Shown piece after piece: positions 1 through 13,089 of a DNA stretch of 13,089 nt. The translations under genes were made by a program, and so were the position numbers. The notes under the pieces are model-generated. The model made no database searches. It was given only the letters and a program-made list of their open reading frames with translations, and was not told the DNA's origin. The stretch comes from Ettlia oleoabundans (taxonomy: Eukaryota > Chlorophyta > Chlorophyceae > Chlamydomonadales), in the NCBI GenBank assembly GCA_019693395.1, contig JAAMXP010001218.1, forward strand, positions 464-13,552. Direction: 5' to 3'. Position 1 is the first letter of the stretch, and every line of letters begins with the position of its first letter.

Positions 1-34
1 GCCGACACCAACATCGCCACTCCCGGGCACCCAC

Positions 35-4429
<4,395 letters not shown>

Positions 4430-5724
4430 AGCCCTGCTTATCACTTTTGCCGCTGCTAGGACCACCCAACTGGTGGCGGCGGGCAGCGGCGGCAGTCGTG
4501 CCCCTCCCGCGGGCCGCCAATGCGCCTGGCCGGCAGTGGATTACCTGACTTGGAGGGCGCAGGTTGGCGACGGGAGAAGGTGCCTGCGGGGTTGCGAGGG
4601 CAAAGGCATATGGGAAAAGTCAGACCAGGGCGCGGCTTACCACCTTTGCTGCCGGGCCTCCCTTCGGAGATCACGGCAAAGGCAGCGGAATATAGCAAGC
4701 TCGATCAGGCGGCAGCTTCACTCACGGGAAAAGCCCCTGCAGACCGAGAACAGCCGAACAGAAGTGCTCATCAAAAGCTGAGGGGCCGATTGAATGGCTG
4801 ATGGACGCAAAAGGTGATTTGGCAGACACGCAGAGTGCCTTGCTGACAACAACAGTGTGGTCGCCGGCGCCTGCATGGCGCCACCACTGCAAGCGTTTGC
4901 CGCCACCATGCCACCTGGGAACCCAACAGCAGGCACAGTGGAAGGCGAACTGGTATTACTTTGCTGCTGATGCAGTCTTGGTAAATCACGCTACAGCTGC
5001 TCCATGCAATGACAAGGCAGCTACCGTGTTGGGGCCCTTGCACAGGTTGGATATCGCTTGTGAGATATAACGCAACAAGACAGAGTATTATAAGCCTGTA
5101 GAAGGCGCCTCATTCTACTTCGCAGGCCATCGCGTTGCATGACTCTCAGTTATCACTTGAGTGACAAATGGCACTCAGCAGCATAACCCGCCTTCCCGCC
5201 TGCAATGCGTCTCAGAGCGGCCTTTCATTCTGAATGTGCAGCAGTCCCTCGTGACACCATCTGCAAGGTTTCCAGATCACAATAGAATTCTCTATCAGCC
5301 TGTCTAAACACCGATGCTTGGTTGCTGCTTGGGAGAAACTGCGCTGCTGAAGTGGCGGCGACGTACGTTGGCGTACCGCCTCAATTGTGGCAGTTGGTCA
5401 CATGCCGGTCACTTGACTGCCGTCGCCTGTATTTGTAATAGTCTTCGTGGTACGGGCCGCACTGTTAGCCTGCAGCAGGAGCCGCAACAGCAGGTTCGGT
5501 AACAGCGACAGCTGCGCGTCCCCTCCTGTCTGTGTCTGCTCCAACTGCGGCGGTGCATTGTAAAGCGATCGACAGATCTCACCGGATAATGTGGAGCTGG
5601 TTGCGTCGCGTATGACAAGCCTGCCGGCAATGTGCAAATGAACGGCTGCCATGATGTCACAACTGTTATGTATCAGCTCCCTTGCCCGCCCCGTCCGCTG
5701 CAGCGAGTTCAAGCAGGACCGAAG
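4430..5724. other. Intergenic region between divergent genes
   Basis: About 1.3 kb separates the aminopeptidase start (minus) from the FAS1 gene start (plus) and should hold both promoters and 5' UTRs. The open frames here lack recognisable protein character and overlap on both strands. A TATTATAAG at 5086-5094 could be a TATA-like element for the plus gene, but it is 630 nt from the ATG, so a long leader or leader intron would be needed. The GC-rich part at 4470-4640 could hide an upstream aminopeptidase exon. Confidence 0.5.
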
Positions 5725-8700
5725 ATGATCTGCAAGTCCCTATCAGTGCTGCTGCTGCTGGCGGTGGGCACGGCTATGGGCCATGACAACCCGGCGGCGA
5801 CCGCCATGATTGCCCTTGAGGACCGGCCTGAGGTTGCCAGCTTTTACGGGTCCGTGCTCCAGGTACTCGCTAGTAGTCTTTTAATCACAGTGCTCACGCC
5901 AGCCTGCAACCGGGCTGTTCCTGCCTCACCGCCTTGCGCCGCACTCCTTGCATTTGCCGGCTGCTCCCCGCCCGCGGTTGAAGCACATGCTGTGGCGCTT
6001 CTCACCCAACCGAGGTTGCCATCCTGGCGTGTGCCTTCCCTGCAATCTGCAGTACGTGAACATCGAGACAATGCTGGGTGGCGACTTTGCCGGCACGATC
6101 TTTGCACCCACCAACAAGGCAAGCCCTGCTCCTAACTCTCTAGCTGCGTCACTGAGGACCTCTCCAACCACATTTGCTGCACCTCGTGCACATCCTAACA
6201 GACAATGCCACTGCGCTTGCGTTCAACAGAGCAGTATGCTACAGACAGAACCGATGCCAACTGCTGAGAGTGGTCTTGTCATCCGCCCCCTCACCAATTC
6301 CGCCGCTGTTGTGTTTACCCAACACCCCTGCTCGCCCCTGGCTGCGTGCAGGCCTGGAAGAAGTTCATGGACGCCACTCGGTCAGCAGGTATCCCCATGA
6401 CGACTGACACCCTGGAAGATGTCCTGGTAAGAGAAGGCTTTGCAGTGCAGCTTCCCGCTGCTATCACCCTAAATTTTCAACAGCTGGTTCGGTTTGCTGC
6501 CCAGCGGTTCCTCCCCCCTTGCACCGCAGCATAGCAGCAAGAGCAGGATACTTCCCTGCAACCACAGCTCAGGCCTTGGCTATGCTGCCAGAGTTGCCAG
6601 CTGTTCATAAGGAGTCTAATATTTTATGCCCCTGAATACCCTCAAACTGCGCCTTCTGTACTGCAGCTGTACCACATCGTCCCTGGCCCCCCTGCCCCCG
6701 TCACCTCTTTGAACGACGACCAGATCTTTGTGACCTCCTTGGGCAAGACCTTGACGGTGGGTGTGACTGCGACTATGCTTCGATTGTTGGCAACCACACT
6801 GAAGAGATGGTCACCATCTCAAACTGTGCGGCAGCACAAATTATTTATTAACAAGTTTGCAAGCAAACAATTCTTTCTATGAACCAGTCTGAATCTAGGG
6901 CTCCGCAACATGCGTTTGCACTGTAGCACAGTGCTTTGTGCGCTAATGCCTGTGATCTGTGCGCTGTGGCTTGCTGGGGGGGCCATGGTTGCATATGATT
7001 CAGCATCAAAACCACTGCGCCCGCTCATGTGCTGCTTGCACACCTGCACACGGAATGCCCCCTACCTTTCGTGCCTCCATGTTTGTCCTGCAGGCCCAGT
7101 ACACAGACGGCAAGCTCACAATTGACGGCATCGGGTCTGATGCTGGGATTCAGACCGCTGACATCCACGTTGGCCCCGCTCACTACGGAGGTTAGCAGAG
7201 CATTGCTGGGGAGTGGCAGCATGAGCTTTCGGGGCGATGGCTGCACAGTGCTGTGTGCCACTTTTGCGGGCCGAGCTAGCTGGGCTTGCTCCACCCTCTG
7301 GGTGCCTCATTCAGCTCCCCACGCTTTGACTGACTGCCCCTCTTTCTGAGTGCGCCTGCCCACTGATTACCGGGAGTACCACTCCTGTTGCGTCATGACC
7401 CTCTGGTGCTGTGCCCTGCCTGTAGTGATCCACGTGGTGGACACCGTGCTGGTGCCCTTCGAGCTGCCCAAGGGCAGTGGCAAGGGCAAGGACACCGTTC
7501 AAGCCCAGAACATCTTTGACAGCGTGGGGGATGCCGTCTCTGGTGCTGTGGACGCTGTGGGCAATGCGGCGTCGGATGCTGTGGACGCTGTGCAGAGTGG
7601 TGTGGGGACAGCTGTCGGTGCCACAGAGGGTGCCGCTTCTGACGCCCAGGAGGCTGCGTCTGATGTGGCGGACAATGTGGCGACCGAGGGCACAGCTGCT
7701 GTGGATGCAGCTGAGCAGGCAGCTAACAACGCCGCGGAGGCAGCCCAGAATGCCGCCAACGACGCTGCTGAGGCCGTGGACAATGCAGTCAATGAGGCGG
7801 TGGATGACGCCGTGAATGACGCTGCCAATGATGCCACCGATGCCGCAAATGATGCCGCCGACGCTGCCGTTGATGCTGCAGACGAGGTCAACCAGGCAGT
7901 GGACGAGGCTGTCGGCTCCGTGACTGGCGGCACAGGGGGCGGCTCAACAGCCATGCCTGAGGGCGGGGAGCCTGAGGGCGACTCTATGCCCATACCACTC
8001 TCACCAGCTCTGGTGGGCGGCGCCGACGTGTTTGCCTCAGCTGAGAACAACAACCTGACCGCCTTGTTGGCCGCCATTTCGGTGAGTCGTCCTGGCTACT
8101 TGTTCCCCGCTAGTCTTGCTCAGTGAGCAGGGTGGGACTCTTGATCATCTGGCAGGAGCATGTACTCACACTTCCTGACCGGTCGGACTGGCACGCCAGC
8201 TGGGAAATCCTGCATGGCCCTGCATTTACTGACAGGTCGGGCTGGAATTTCTGCATGGGAAATTCTAAATGTTGTCTATGGTGTTTTCGTTGTGGTATGG
8301 CATGCCTGCTGTGCAGGCTGCTGGGCTGGAGAGTGAGCTGGTTGGCTTCAATGGCACCCTGTTTGGACCCACAAACCAGGTGGGGCCCCCCGTTTTTGCA
8401 CACATGTAGTGGTGGGTCGCTTGGGGCTAAGGTGAATGAGAGAAAGCTGCTTCCAAATGGCAGTCCTCGTCCTCCCAGGATTGCTTCAGCGACAGCAGCG
8501 GCATTTCTGCACTCAGTTGCTGCCACCGTGGCGAACGGTCTGCTGGCGATCCAGCAAACAGCTCTGGCACAAGCGCCCAGTGTTTCCTGCAGCCCTAGTT
8601 GCCCCGCCACAGGGCCGTGTTTGTGCCAACATTTCGCCGCTTCCTCTGATGAAATACAGTATGTACCGCTGCACTTTGCGCCGCATGTGCAGGCTTTTGA

Positions 8701-10031
8701 AGCCTTCCTCACCTCCTCCGATCTGTCTCTCAGCGACCTTCCTGAGGAGGCACTGGAAACGCTGGCTGAAATTCTGGTGGGTGGTTGCTCGCGCTTCTGT
8801 GGTGGTGGTGGCATCGTTTACAGTAGGCTTTGGATGGGTGGGTGTCCCATGCGGCAAGCAATCTGTGTGTGTGCGTCTCTGTCTCTCTGTCTGCTCGTTG
8901 CCTTGAAGCATTGCGACCGGCTGCCGGGGTCAGGCAGCCAAGCTCAACGTGCATTTTTCTCTTGCTTGTCTACATGGTGCTTTTGATTAGTGCCACTGTA
9001 CGTTGCCTCTATATCTCGGTTTGCCAGGCAGGCGTGTGACGAATTTAGTGCATCTGTAAGCCACACAACATGCCCCGAACTGTACTCTTATGTAACCCCT
9101 GCTTCCCCCCACCCACGCATCACCCACATCCGCAGAGCTACCACGTGTCCCCTATGTATCTGGAGGATGAGGACTTGGTGGACGGCCTGGAGATCCCAAC
9201 CCTGCTGGGACCCACCATCACGGTGCGTCATCTTGAAGCGCTGCAGTTCCATTGCCTCCACATTGTAACCAGGCGTGTTGCATAATCGCTTCGTATATTG
9301 TGAACGACTAACATGTGCAAGCTCTTTTAAGCAGCCGGCTTTTAGGGTGCAATCAGGCGCAAACTAGCACCCTTTTCGTTGTTACACCTTGGGAAAAGCG
9401 GTATATATACGCACCAACCTCTATTGTAACGGCTGGGTGGAGTGGATGTTGTTCTTTCGCCACTGCAGGTGGTGATGAAGGACGGTGGTGTGTTTTTGAT
9501 GGATGTGGCGGGCAATGAGGTCGCCATTGTGGGCACTGAAATGCCAGCAGGCACTAACGCAAGTGAGTGCGTTGCCGCCTGTGTTGGTAGCAACCCAACA
9601 CCCATATGGGTCGGAGGGTATGTTTCCCAATTTCATTGCAGCTGGCAGCCTGTGGTGTTGGCGGATGGGCGGGTGCATGCGGGATGTGAGATGGGGGCTT
9701 GTCGCTGTTGCACCAAGGCAGTAAGCACCCTGATGCCCCTCAGCAGCCTTGTCGGCATGTATGCTGCGCTGCTCTCAATGCACCGCTGTGCTGTTGATTC
9801 AAGCGGCGCAGAGCGTTGATTAGTTGCCTACCAGCCCACATATTCCCTGCACTCCACGTTGTTTGTGTCCTCTTGGTCGCAGTTATTCACGCGATTGATG
9901 GCATTCTGATGCCTTTCTCAGCCCCCGTCCCAGCCCCTGCCCCCGTGGCGCCCCCCAGTGGTGCTACCTCAATTCTGGCTAGTGCTGCCGGCATTGCGGC
10001 AAGCCTGCTGGCCGCTGTCCTGTTCATGTAG
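5725..10031 (+). CDS. Secreted two-domain FAS1 (fasciclin) protein with Ala-rich linker and probable GPI anchor, 11 exons
   Basis: Exons are 5725-5862, 6053-6118, 6352-6426, 6667-6756, 7094-7190, 7426-8081, 8317-8379, 8693-8776, 9136-9222, 9469-9562 and 9883-10031, totalling 1599 nt, exactly 532 codons plus TAG. Residues 1-19 form a signal peptide (MICKSLSVLLLLAVGTAMG). The first FAS1 domain, about residues 25-170, shows the H1 motif GTIFAPTNKAW, the H2 motif LYHIVPG and the closing VIHVVDTVLVPF. Residues about 180-335 are a low-complexity linker of A, V, D, N and E in roughly heptad order. The second FAS1 domain, about 358-497, has GTLFGPTNQAFEAFL, SYHVSP and IIHAIDGILMPF. An Ala-Pro segment (APVPAPAPVAPP), like the glycosylated AP motifs of fasciclin-like arabinogalactan proteins, leads to a hydrophobic tail ending LLAAVLFM, which suggests a GPI anchor. 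FAS1 proteins act in cell adhesion and cell-wall matrix. Introns are 190-359 nt; the one at 6119-6351 uses a GC donor. It is divergent from the aminopeptidase gene. Confidence 0.92.
6119..6351 (+). other. GC-AG intron in the FAS1 gene
   Basis: Exon 2 ends ACCAACAAG and is followed by GCAAGC, with acceptor GCGTGCAG before GCCTGGAAG. Joining here restores the classic FAS1 string FAPTNKAW in phase 0. No GT donor nearby keeps this string. The other ten borders of the gene are GT-AG; GC donors with strong AAG|GCAAG context are known in eukaryotes. Confidence 0.8.
7500..7921 (+). repeat. Coding repeat region for the Ala/Val/Asp-rich linker
   Basis: Inside exon 6 the DNA repeats GATGCTG-, AATGATGCC- and GAGGCTG-type codon blocks, coding for units such as AVDNAVN, EAVDDAV and ANDATDA. 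Hydrophobic Ala/Val positions recur about every 3-4 residues, as in an amphipathic helix or LEA-like segment. The repetition gives long shadow frames on both strands (for example minus 7499-8077). Confidence 0.85.
8174..8260. repeat. Imperfect direct repeat in a FAS1-gene intron
   Basis: CTGACCGGTCGGACTGG at 8174 and CTGACAGGTCGGGCTGG at 8229 begin two similar segments that both run on to a CTGCATGG. The second lacks about 12 internal bases. The repeat is in the intron 8082-8316, between the linker exon and the second FAS1 domain, and looks like a decayed tandem duplication. Confidence 0.65.
8863..8893. repeat. TG/TC-rich simple repeat
   Basis: A run of TGTGTGTG passes into CTCTGTCTCTCTGTCTG inside the FAS1-gene intron 8777-9135. 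It is a simple-sequence tract with no other visible content. Confidence 0.75.
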
Positions 10032-10144
10032 AGTGGGCAGCCACAGCCTCTACCCTGATACCCAATTTTGCCGCATAAGCTCCGTATTACCCCGTATTAC
10101 CTATGATAGTTTGGGTGCTGAAAAGACACCGCAGTTGATTTGAG

Positions 10145-10149
10145 TGTAA
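10145..10149 (+). promoter_or_regulatory. TGTAA polyadenylation signal, candidate, of the FAS1 gene
   Basis: TGTAA stands 114 nt after the FAS1 stop codon. This pentamer is the main poly(A) signal known from green algae such as Chlamydomonas. It is short and could occur by chance; cDNA ends would decide. Confidence 0.5.
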
Positions 10150-10285
10150 TGTTCACAGTATTCTGACCAGCAGGTGTACCGACCACCGGGTGTACCAGTC
10201 AGGCGGCGGTACAGCTCTGTGGCTGGATAACTGCAACAATAGCCCCAGCACCCTCTCATTTGCAATTGCCGAGAGGATTTTTCCC

Positions 10286-10943
10286 TTATTTTCGCTGCCG
10301 ACGGACGGCTCGCCGCCCCCCGATCACTTCGTCGAGATCGTGTGTTGTGGCGCGCAGCAGGAGCACTGTGGCCGCTGCCAATCGCAATGGCGGTGGTTGC
10401 GAAACAGGCGATGGTTGGTGGACCAGCTTCCTGGGCCACCGCTTCTTGCGCGACGGGAACGAGCTCAAGGTCAGCCAAGCGCAGTTCACACATTGTTGTA
10501 TTCGACAGGCACCAGCAAGACGAGTGCTGGCACGATACTAACATGCCGCCGCTGCCCAGCGACGATGGCTGGCCCGTCTGTGCCTCCTTGCCTGCCCATC
10601 TGCCCTGCCGACCGCCCACCCACTTCCTCCACTGCGCGTAGGTTGTTTTTCAGCATGGTGACGAGCAGTACGAGGTCTTTGACTGATACTGTGAGGATTG
10701 TGCCAACTTGTTGTGCGACATGCTGACGAGTGAGTGGGCAGGGCTGCACTGGTTGTTGTGTGCAGCACCCAACTGGCTCTGTGTTTGTGACATGCAGGCT
10801 GGTCTTGCACTTCTCGCTTGACTGAGTTGTGTTTGGCCGTCATTCCGCATTGCAGTCAAGAGGGCATTAACTGAAGGGCAGTCTACTTACAGCGTTCGCC
10901 TGCGGGGGCAGCAGCAGAAACTGCTGTGCAGCGAGGCGTTGGG
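10286..10943 (+). pseudogene. Degraded upstream exons, possibly B-box zinc-finger-like, of the ankyrin locus
   Basis: Three protein-like stretches flanked by splice-like signals lie before the ankyrin exon. One ends in GHRFLRDGNELK at 10469, before GTCAGC. A second begins after TTTTTCAG at 10654 and reads HGDEQYEVFD, an in-frame TGA at 10684-10686, then YCEDCANLLCDML. A third, 10856-10943, between TTGCAG and GTGAGC, reads KRALTEGQSTYSVRLRG and LLCSEALG. The HG-x-E...YC-x-x-C...LLC pattern resembles a B-box, but its leading Cys and last Cys are not where expected. The in-frame TGA and a phase mismatch with the following exon suggest decay. It could also be a separate short gene or chance; the family call is weak. 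Confidence 0.3.
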
Positions 10944-11032
10944 GTGAGCAAGGGCGGCTTCTACTACTGCATACCCTGCCGCACCTGTGCTTCCTGCCTG
11001 TGTTTTATTAATTGCTCTTTATTTTTGTGCAG

Positions 11033-12142
11033 CTTCAGCGGCAGAATTGTTGGCGGCCTCGGCGCCAGCCGCGGCAGTAAGTCTCACCATTTCTGGTGAT
11101 ACACTGCTGCACATTGCAGCCCAGCACGGCCATGCCGCGTTGGCGCTTGTTATCCTGGGCTTGAAGGGATCTGCAGCCCTTGCCGCAGCTGTTGACGCCA
11201 ACGGCTGCCTTCCGCTGCATGCAGCAGCGCACAACGCCATGCACATATAGTCAGTCTGCTGCTTGCGGCGGTATCCGCCATTGTTGCAGCAGCGAATTCT
11301 GAGGGACAGACCCCACTGCATGCAGCGGCGCAAGGGTTGCATGCAGCTGCGGTTCAGCCTTTGTTAAGAGCCCCAGGGTGCTCTGCAGCGGCTGCAGCTG
11401 CAGCCCGTGATGCCCAGGGATTGCGTCCAATACATATTGCGGCAGTGCTTGGTCATGCAGAGGTGGTCAAGCTGCTGCTGAGAGTGGCACCTGCCCTGTC
11501 GGCCGCAGTGACCCACGCGGGCTACAACCCAGTGCACTGTGCAGCGCAGGGCGGCCACCCCCAGATAGCTGAGCTTCTCCTTGCCACAGCACCAGCCACA
11601 GCCACAGCCACGTGCACTCAAGTCTGGACGCCATTGCATGTCGCTGCGCAGCATGAGCTTGCAACGGTGGCTCAGCTGCTGCTAGACTTTGCTGGGCCGT
11701 CAGCAGCAGGTGCAATGACGGAAGATGGACTAGTGCCCCTACACTCGGCAGCTCTAAAGAACGGCAAGAAGTGATTGAGTTATTGCTGGCAGCAGCGCCA
11801 GATGCAGTTGATACACGAAGCCAACGTGGCTGGATGCCACTACACGTAGCAGCCGTCAGTGGGCATTGCAGTGTGGTCCATCGGCTGCTAGCTGCCGTGA
11901 AGGACCCAGCTGCAGCGGTAGCGGCGGTGGACGAGGACGGCTGGAATGCGCTACACTTGGCAGTGGTGGAAGGTTATGTGGAGCTGGCCCAGCTGCTTCT
12001 TGAGGTTGCGCCAGCGGCACCTGCAGCTGCGGACAATGATGGCAGGAATGCACTGCACCTGGCAGCGCTGGGAAACCATGCCACATGCGCTGCTAAGTGT
12101 TTACTGGCAGCTGAACGCACTGCCGCTGGTTGCCAGCTGTAG
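11033..12142 (+). pseudogene. Ankyrin-repeat protein (about 10 repeats) with two one-base deletions
   Basis: A single long exon after a pyrimidine-rich GTGCAG acceptor codes for about ten ankyrin units of 33-37 residues, recognised by PLHxAAxxGH and VVxLLLAxAP, for example LRPIHIAAVLGHAEVVKLLL. The frame shifts twice. At about 11233-11238 the frame runs into TAG at 11248 unless one G is missing, after which NGHAHIVSLLL reads on. At about 11757-11765 the frame hits TGA at 11772-11774, while the next frame continues EVIELLLAAAP. Both shifts are in the same direction and each fits loss of one G from a GG run. The last frame ends at TAG 12140-12142. Ankyrin repeats bind other proteins; the partner is unknown. 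No initiator ATG is visible, so the start depends on the upstream exons. The breaks are either true mutations (pseudogene) or assembly errors in a working gene. Confidence 0.8.
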
Positions 12143-12159
12143 CGTGTAGTAGGCCACCG

Positions 12160-12822
12160 TCAGTGTTTGATATCTGCCGCATGCTCCGCTGCCAGTTCCT
12201 CCATCAGCCGCTGCTCCTCCAAGTCGAGAACTGGGGAATGGGGAGAAGTGGAAAATTGATTTCTGGAGGGTGCCACATGATGAAGGTGTGAGCAGCGGCA
12301 GAAGGAGGAAACGCGGCAGCACCAAAGGTGGGGTTGTGTATGACGCAGGGTTAAACATGAGGGTATACCGCAGCTGCATGAGTTGACGCTTGACACTGAT
12401 GGGGTGGACGACCAAGTGCATGGGTGGTAACCGTGTAATGAAGGAGCCAAACAGCAGTAGTGATACAGAGAGATTGTCCAGCATCAGTGAACACAGTAAA
12501 ACACGTGGCGCAGCAGCATGGGCAGCGGGGCATGCGGAGGGCACAATAAAGAGCAGCCCAGCATGGCATTAAGTCCTACTGTGCTACTGCGAAGCAAGAA
12601 GCAGGGCAGGATGGGGCAAGCCGAGCCAATGCCGTACGATAGCACAGAAATTCATAGCAAGGCGTGGCAACAGCAGCGGGGCTCACTTGCTCCTGATTTT
12701 GTTCCTCCCATCATTGGCACCAGTGCCGGATTTGTGGGGCCCGCAGCAAGCTCTGGTGGCGGCGAGGGCGCCGCCTGTGAGGGCAACAGCTGCGTTCTGC
12801 TGGTGCGCATGTTCGTCATGGT
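12160..12822 (-). CDS. Unrecognised protein, C-terminal two exons; gene continues beyond the right edge
   Basis: The last exon is 12230-12160: after a strong acceptor (TTCTCCCCATTCCCCAG) it reads LDLEEQRLMEELAAEHAAD and ends IKH then TGA. The exon before it ends at 12687 with GTGAGC and begins either at 12774 (CTCACAG) or at 12822 (CTCTGCAG); both keep the same frame and include PSPPPELAAGPTNPALVP and MMGGTKSGA. The phase-1 junction joins exactly, giving GAILDLEEQRL. The tail is a charged, probably helical segment after a Pro-rich, disordered stretch. I do not recognise the family. Farther right (12823-13089) no exon could be assigned with confidence. Its stop is 17 nt from the end of the convergent ankyrin locus. 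Confidence 0.6.
12231..12686 (-). other. Intron of the right-edge minus-strand gene
   Basis: The stretch lies between the GTGAGC donor and the pyrimidine-rich CCCCAG acceptor. It has no convincing coding content on either strand. A TGTAA at 12434-12438 on the plus strand could serve as a poly(A) signal for the ankyrin locus, about 290 nt past its stop, but this is only a candidate. Confidence 0.5.
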
Positions 12823-13089
12823 CTGCAGAGGCAAAGCGATTCGAGGGCAATGTGTAAGGTGCTGGGCAATGTATTACATCGACATTGTTTAATGAGAGTG
12901 AGGAGAGACCTGCCGCAGCACATCAGCTGGCATACTGTGGATGCATCCCAGGCATCACATTACTGTCACCAGGACCTTATGCATAGCAGCAATGTGAAGA
13001 ACTTGCCCTGCAACTGCTCCGTGTCACACTTTACAGTCATTGCATACATCATATATATCTTGCTTGTTCCTGCTGCCACTGCAGGAGTG

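Noticed and set aside
4473..5070. Several open frames of 80-100 residues between the divergent genes.
   Set aside because: They overlap on both strands, have no known motif and no clear splice partners.
7499..8077. 192-residue minus-strand frame rich in Ala and Ser.
   Set aside because: It is the antisense shadow of the repetitive GC-rich linker exon of the FAS1 gene, which has domain and splice support.
8110..8814. 234-residue minus-strand frame.
   Set aside because: No recognisable motif, and it overlaps FAS1 exons on the other strand.
8123..8986. 287-residue plus-strand frame.
   Set aside because: It contains exon 8317-8379 in the wrong frame and only happens to be in frame with exon 8693-8776; splicing gives exact FAS1 motifs instead.
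10684..10686. TGA as a selenocysteine codon.
   Set aside because: No SECIS element could be identified, and the surrounding exons show other signs of decay; kept only as a low-level question.
12101..12544. 147-residue minus-strand frame.
   Set aside because: It uses a different frame from the LDLEEQRL exon and crosses a strong acceptor; no protein character.
13050..13062. TATATATA-like tract near the right edge as a promoter.
   Set aside because: The only gene nearby on either strand is in its interior or 3' part here, so a promoter role is not supported.

Overview
The window is nuclear DNA of a eukaryote, most likely a green alga. The genes are split by many short introns of about 75-460 nt with GT-AG borders, plus one GC-AG. 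The coding DNA is fairly GC-rich. A TGTAA element, the usual poly(A) signal of green algae, lies after one stop codon. The first protein is the plastid/bacterial-type PepN aminopeptidase, and the ankyrin units are of the Ala-rich kind I associate with trebouxiophyte algae; that narrower placement is an inference.

Layout. (1) Positions 35-4429, minus strand: the N-terminal part of an M1 aminopeptidase N (PepN type), in 12 exons with consistent phases. It runs from a possible transit peptide through GAMEN, the HEYFH zinc site and the catalytic Tyr, and leaves the window at its left edge. Its introns hold an AAGC microsatellite, a G-quadruplex-type G tract, CAGC-rich repeats and several decayed copies of adjacent exon ends. 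(2) Positions 4430-5724: a non-coding region between two divergent genes. (3) Positions 5725-10031, plus strand: a complete 11-exon gene for a secreted, probably GPI-anchored protein of 532 aa. It has two FAS1 (fasciclin) domains joined by a long Ala/Val/Asp/Asn-rich helical linker. (4) Positions about 10286-12142, plus strand: a decayed locus with possible B-box-like exon remnants, then about ten ankyrin repeats broken by two one-base deletions. (5) Positions 12160-12822, minus strand: the last two exons of an unrecognised gene that enters from the right edge. Its stop codon lies only 17 nt from the ankyrin stop, so the two loci converge.

The genes do not form a pathway and nothing suggests joint function; the first two are divergent neighbours. 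No CRISPR array, prophage, transposase, tRNA or rRNA was seen. The most unusual features are the fossil copies of exon edges inside the aminopeptidase introns, the FAS1-(Ala-rich helix)-FAS1 architecture, and the repeated single-base lesions in the ankyrin locus. Exon borders were assigned by eye from splice signals, phase and my knowledge of the families; no search was run.
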